Assembly (NCBI GenBank): GCA_003550325.1
Contig: QKWP01002129.1
Span: forward strand, 1 to 64,000
DNA: 64,000 nt
Reading direction: 5' to 3'
Source of the DNA: Gigaspora rosea
Lineage: Eukaryota; Glomeromycota; Glomeromycetes; Diversisporales; Gigasporaceae
The number at the start of each line of letters is the position of its first letter. Position 1 is the first letter of the stretch. The notes beneath the pieces are model-generated. The model was not told where the DNA came from and ran no database searches. It saw nothing but the letters and a program-made list of their open reading frames with translations. The position numbers and the translations under genes are program-made. Shown in pieces: positions 60,101-64,000 of the stretch.

Positions 60101-62234
60101 ATGGCTGGGCTATGAGTCAGTATTTGCCTATTGGAAATTATCAATAGGAAGCAAGTTGGCAATATCTTGAGGATTATCCAAATGAGCAAAAGAAATATCT
60201 TGAAAAAATTCTCAATACCAAAGCAAATGCTAAAAGAAAATATTTTCTAAAGATTAATGCACATTTTCCTTTAAAAACTCATGACTATTTGAGTAATTTA
60301 CTCCCAGCTGTAGAGAATATGGCTGTAAGTAAAGATATGTTGTGTCCCTATACTACAAAGCTTGTAGATAACTTGGATGATGGTTGATTTTTATCAACAA
60401 AAAAATTAGTACCCCATTTTGGACCACGAAAGAATTATGTTATCCATTATCAAGAACTTTAATACTATGTAAAATTAGGTATGATTGTTGATAAGGTTAT
60501 AGAAATCCTATCTTTTGATTAGACTAATTGGCTTGCCCCTTATATAGTCTTCAATACAGAAAAGCGACAAGGTGCTAAGAATGCTTTTGAGAAGGACTTC
60601 TTTAAGCTTATGAACAATTCTGTATATGGCAAGACTATAGAGAATGTTCGTAAATATCAAGATGTCAAACTCATGGCTATAAATAATGAGCAAGATAAAA
60701 GAAGTTTATTAATCAAATTCGTAAACCCTCCTTTAAGTATGCTAGACAACTTGGAAATACTTTAGTAGGAGCACATATGGGAAAAGCTAGCATAACTCTC
60801 AACAAGCCTATAATTGTCAGAGCATTAGTTTAGGACTTAGCAAGCTTTTAATGTATCGCTTCTGGTATGGATATATAAAAGAGAGATATGGTGATAAAGC
60901 TATACTTGGATATATGGATACAGACTCATTTATATTTATAATCGAAACTGAGGATATCTATAAGGATATGGCTGAGCGACCTGACCTTTTTGACCTTAAT
61001 AACTCAAAAACTATCCCTTAATTTGTTATGCAGGCATATTTGCCTGCAAAAATTTTAAAATTTTAAATTTTTTAAATAAAACCTTAAATATTAATTTTAG
61101 CTATATACTTTCTAAGTAAAAAATATAATATTAGTTCTGTTTTATCAACTTTATTATAAAATTTTTTTAAAATTATTAAAAAACTTTAGTATAATAAAAG
61201 TTTAAAGTTTTTGTTTTGGAACTTTTACTATAGAATTTTTTCTTTAGGTTTTCTCAAATTTTATATGTTCCTGTCTATAAAAAAAATTTCACTTCTAATA
61301 CAAGTCCTAATTTTTACAAGTAAATCATTTAAAGTCAAATAATGAAAGTTGTCATCCTTTATATAAACTACAAAGTTGTATAAGAAACTATATTTTTAAA
61401 ACCAATATTTAGAGAATTTGCCAAGATATTGTAAAATTTTTTTTTAGTTAAAAAATTTCTTTAAAATTTAATATTTTCAGCTTATAAGCAACATAACCTT
61501 TTTGTCTTATAATATAAGTTTAAATAATTCAAAAATATAATCCTTGTTCTTAAATATTATAATACCAAATTTTATTAAATATCTTAAATAATTAAAAAAC
61601 TAGATCAGAGGTATATTTATAGTAATTATATAGGCAAATTTGTCTGCGAACCTCTACAAAGTAAGGGATAGGTCTTTACAAGGACAAAACTCCAGATAGT
61701 GTAATTACAGAATCTATACATATTTGAGGCAAATCTTATCACTATGTTTTGGCAAATAAGTCTACAATATTTAAATATAAAGGAGTTAGCAAAAAGGGTA
61801 TAAGTGAAATGGCTACGGATACATATTTCTCATCTTTAGAAGGGACCTTGCTAGATGATCTAGTAGATAAATCATTATTATCAGAGCAAGAAGCTATGCG
61901 AACTGAGGCAGATCGCATGACTCTAGTATATCAAGACTGTCTCTTTGGTAATGAAGTATTCTATACTAAAAATGTAGGTATATGATCAAATGACCATATA
62001 TTATCTTTGCTTGAATCAGAAAAGAAGGCTCTTTGCCCTATAGATACTAAGCGTTGGATATTATCTAATAGAATAACTAGTTTGCCATATGGTCTTTGGC
62101 GTATACAAGCATATAAAAATTTTATATCAAATGAAATATCTTCAGAGTTGGCTGAAGAACGAGCTTTAAGCATTAAGCTTTCAAAGAAATATCAAAATGA
62201 AAGTGTATCACATATATCTAGTTTACCGGTATAA
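57107..62234 (+). pseudogene. Degraded protein-primed type-B DNA polymerase gene (Polinton/plasmid-like)
   Basis: Order of parts: an N-terminal C2H2-like finger (CPRCGKDDF...DAHLNRKFLC, 57,119-57,190); a middle region with YIPTPKKLANTKC; a second Cys/His cluster (CNQCFYSFLSETS...HC); DHCHITGKFRG (about 59,243); an exonuclease-like HNFRGFDSHL (about 59,343); then polymerase motifs YVDANNLYGW (about 60,080), [11 protein letters not shown] (about 60,607) and YMDTDSF (about 60,911); and a conserved tail (KGVSKKGISEMATDTY, 61,770-61,820). The layout fits the DNA_pol_B_2 family of protein-primed polymerases found in Polinton-like elements and linear plasmids. In-frame stops (57,997; 58,237; 60,145; 60,385; 60,460; 60,520) and several frameshifts (near 58,700, 59,280, 60,720 and 60,840) break it. 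A MITE splits it at 61,014-61,670. No integrase, capsid or terminal repeats were seen, so the element is a fragment. Confidence 0.85.
61014..61670. mobile_element. About 660-bp MITE inside the polymerase gene
   Basis: The left end TATCCCTTAATTTGT and right end, inverted, TATCCCTTACTTTGT match; GCAGGCATATTTGCC-like words follow. Very AT-rich inside. TA lies at both edges, but the polymerase frame rejoins (SKTIGLYKD) only if AT is taken as the duplicated pair, so the exact TSD is uncertain by one base. Confidence 0.75.
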
Positions 62235-62536
62235 ACTAGATTAGTGAGAAGAAGAAACATATACCAACTTGAAACATTCCTTAGACCCAAAGGTGAATCA
62301 GAGATTCAGCACTCTGTACCATCATTGCTCCACAATAGAATTATATATAATATATTTTTTTTCTAAATTGTGTAAATGCAGGTTGGTAGTATGTAACCTC
62401 TAGATCACAATGTCATATTTCATGAATTTTTTAGCAAATTCTAGTTGTTTCAAGAGCTTGGGACAAAAGTATAAAACCCCATCACTTTTCTCATCTATCT
62501 CAAAAATCATATCTCATAATTAATCAATTTCTAATC
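62235..62536. other. Short intergenic region before the RING gene
   Basis: No frame of note. An AT-rich tract (62,340-62,365) and CTATCTCAAAAATCATATC lie upstream of the ATG. Confidence 0.4.
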
Positions 62537-63351
62537 ATGATTATATCTACTTCTGCATCAGATATTCTTAACCAAATATCCAATTTATGTTACATCTGTC
62601 AAGAACCAATTAAAAAACTAGTTACTGTCTTGGAATGTGATCATATCTTACATTTCAACTGTGCTATTAGATTTTTTGCAATTAGTGAAAATATTACCTG
62701 CCCAGTTAGAAATTGCCAAGATCAAATAAAAAATATAGAAGCAGTCGAAGAGAATATCAGTAATCTTGCAGAAGCTTTAAAACCTGGAAATACTCCTAAA
62801 GTTAAATCTTTTCTTCGAGAAATTTCTATTGCAGAGCAATGGCTCTTCGATCCTAAAGATTTATCGCATTCTGATGCGATAGAAGAAATATCTCCTTCGA
62901 CTGCACAGGGATTTCTTCTCTTATACAAAATATAGATCAAGCTGAAAAATTACTTGCTCACGCAGAAAAAAATGTGATTCATGCGAAAAAAGAAGTCATC
63001 TTGTCTTATTATCAGTTCGGGAAAGCAGATGCAGAAAAACTTAAAGAGTTACTAAAGATACCGACCCCTCTATGCACAGCACAGAATAAGATAGTTGCTG
63101 ATATTAAAAAATTACTCCCTAGTAATACTTCAATTAATGTTATAAAGAAAAGAATTGCTACAGCTTGAAAGATTTATGATATCTTCAGCACAATTGGTGA
63201 GGATAAGATCAAATGAATAAGAAATTTCAGCGCATCAAGTATTGGGGCTTTCAAAAAAGATGAAATTGAGTTTATTAAAACTGGAGATAACAAATCGAAA
63301 TTTAGAAAGTTCAAATATATGGACAAACTTCGATATATTGCAAAGCAATAA
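62537..63351 (+). pseudogene. RING-finger protein gene, broken
   Basis: From ATG 62,537 the frame encodes a RING-type zinc finger near residues 18-58: CYICQEP, CDHILHFNC and CPVRNC, a C-x2-C, C-x-H, C pattern that would recruit an E2 ubiquitin enzyme. A helical region follows. Near 62,905-62,920 the frame shifts; continuing from the second frame gives a coiled-coil-like stretch (QAEKLLAHAEKNVIHAKKE) and a C-terminal KIYDIFSTIGEDKIK and NFSASSIGAFKKDEIEF. TGA codons at 63,166 and 63,214 interrupt this and the frame ends at TAA 63,349. Without the breaks it would be about 270 residues. Family beyond RING not recognised. It follows the polymerase gene by 300 bp on the same strand and is decayed in a similar way, so it may have been cargo of the same element. 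Confidence 0.75.
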
Positions 63352-64000
63352 CCCAAAGGGTCTTAATTCTGGTACAAATTCTTTAAGTCAAATTATATAA
63401 TTAATGTATCATATATGGATGATACAGAGATGATATTAGACAAATAATGATTTTCATATCATATGACATCGTGCAGTTTTGGCTCGACATCATATGATCA
63501 AGTGTATTAAATTTGCTGATCTAATATTATAAAGGGTTATAACTCTTTGAGCCTATAGTTTAAATCAGAGACCCGGACGTTTATAGCAAAAATAGCTGGC
63601 AAATTTAGCTGGCAAATTTAGCAAAATAGCTCCTAAATTTTATCCCACAGACTTAGTTTATTTACAAAATCGGATTTGCTTTTTTTGGTTTGTATTGCCC
63701 ATGCAAATATTATAATATATAGTATTTATATACTTATATTTATTATAGAAAATAATGTAATTAATAGACTCATACAATGTTTTAGCTATTAATTGTCACT
63801 TTTAATTAGCTTTAATACTATGTAGTAATTCTAATCCTAGCTATATCACTTCTGGCATATCTCAACTTAGCATATTTTCGATCTATTTTTTATTGGCAAC
63901 CTGAATTATATCTTACACATAGTATACTGTTAGATAATAGAAAATAAATACGGTTGTGTAAGTTTTAGATTAAATATGGAAAATAAGGGATCGTTAAGTA
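63352..64000. other. AT-rich spacer, no gene seen
   Basis: Two ATCATATGA-type words near 63,457-63,500 and a tandem AGCTGGCAAATTT (63,592-63,620) are the only features noted. Confidence 0.4.

Noticed and set aside
57724-60385. Mitochondrial-type code (TGA = Trp) for the polymerase, as in linear mitochondrial plasmids
   Set aside because: Several TGA codons would read as Trp, but TAA and TAG stops and frameshifts are also present and TGG is used for Trp elsewhere in the gene.
1-64000. CRISPR array, tRNA or rRNA genes
   Set aside because: The repeats seen are minisatellites, MITEs or gene duplicates; no regular repeat-spacer pattern and no tRNA or rRNA signature was noticed by reading.

Overview
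The window looks like AT-rich, transposon-laden nuclear DNA of an arbuscular mycorrhizal fungus (Glomeromycotina, Rhizophagus-like). The evidence is a tandem family of BTB-BACK-TLDc proteins, a family known to be expanded in Rhizophagus; genes split by short AT-rich GT-AG introns; a degraded protein-primed type-B DNA polymerase element; and many small inverted-repeat transposons. This was worked out by reading alone, so the organism assignment is an inference.

Layout. 1-13.3 kb holds no intact gene. It carries nested elements with readable target-site duplications (TSDs): a 0.85-kb foldback, a 1.8-kb hAT-type element and a 313-bp MITE. A degenerate tandem-repeat field (5.3-7.7 kb) is broken by two MITEs. 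A dead DDE transposase gene (8.1-10.5 kb) is split by a TTAA MITE. Large palindromes follow (10.7-13.3 kb).

13.3-49.6 kb is a tandem array of BTB-BACK-TLDc genes on the + strand: five full copies, called F1-F5 here (17.1, 29.3, 33.7, 39.0 and 46.2 kb), and four decayed copies lacking the BTB exon, D1-D4 (21.7, 35.9, 43.0 and 48.5 kb). F2, F3, F4 and F5 have open reading frames; F1 has a stop and a frameshift. Every full copy has one phase-2 intron at the same place in the BTB domain. The proteins are nearly identical except for two patches in the TLDc domain. Comparing paralogs shows exactly where transposons landed: a complete 4,000-bp Mutator-like element (MULE) with a 13-exon transposase, a 2.3-kb non-autonomous MULE, a 2.4-kb element, hAT elements of 1.8 kb and about 0.5 kb, a 0.6-kb MULE-like MITE and a 142-bp MITE. 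One N at 29,237 with a 136-bp duplication looks like an assembly join error.

49.6-55.5 kb is gene-poor spacer with three or four further inverted-repeat elements. 55.5-63.4 kb holds a short cysteine/histidine-rich reading frame on the - strand, a possible LTR remnant, a broken type-B DNA polymerase gene (57.1-62.2 kb) interrupted by a 0.66-kb MITE, and a broken RING-finger gene. No tRNA, rRNA or CRISPR array was seen.
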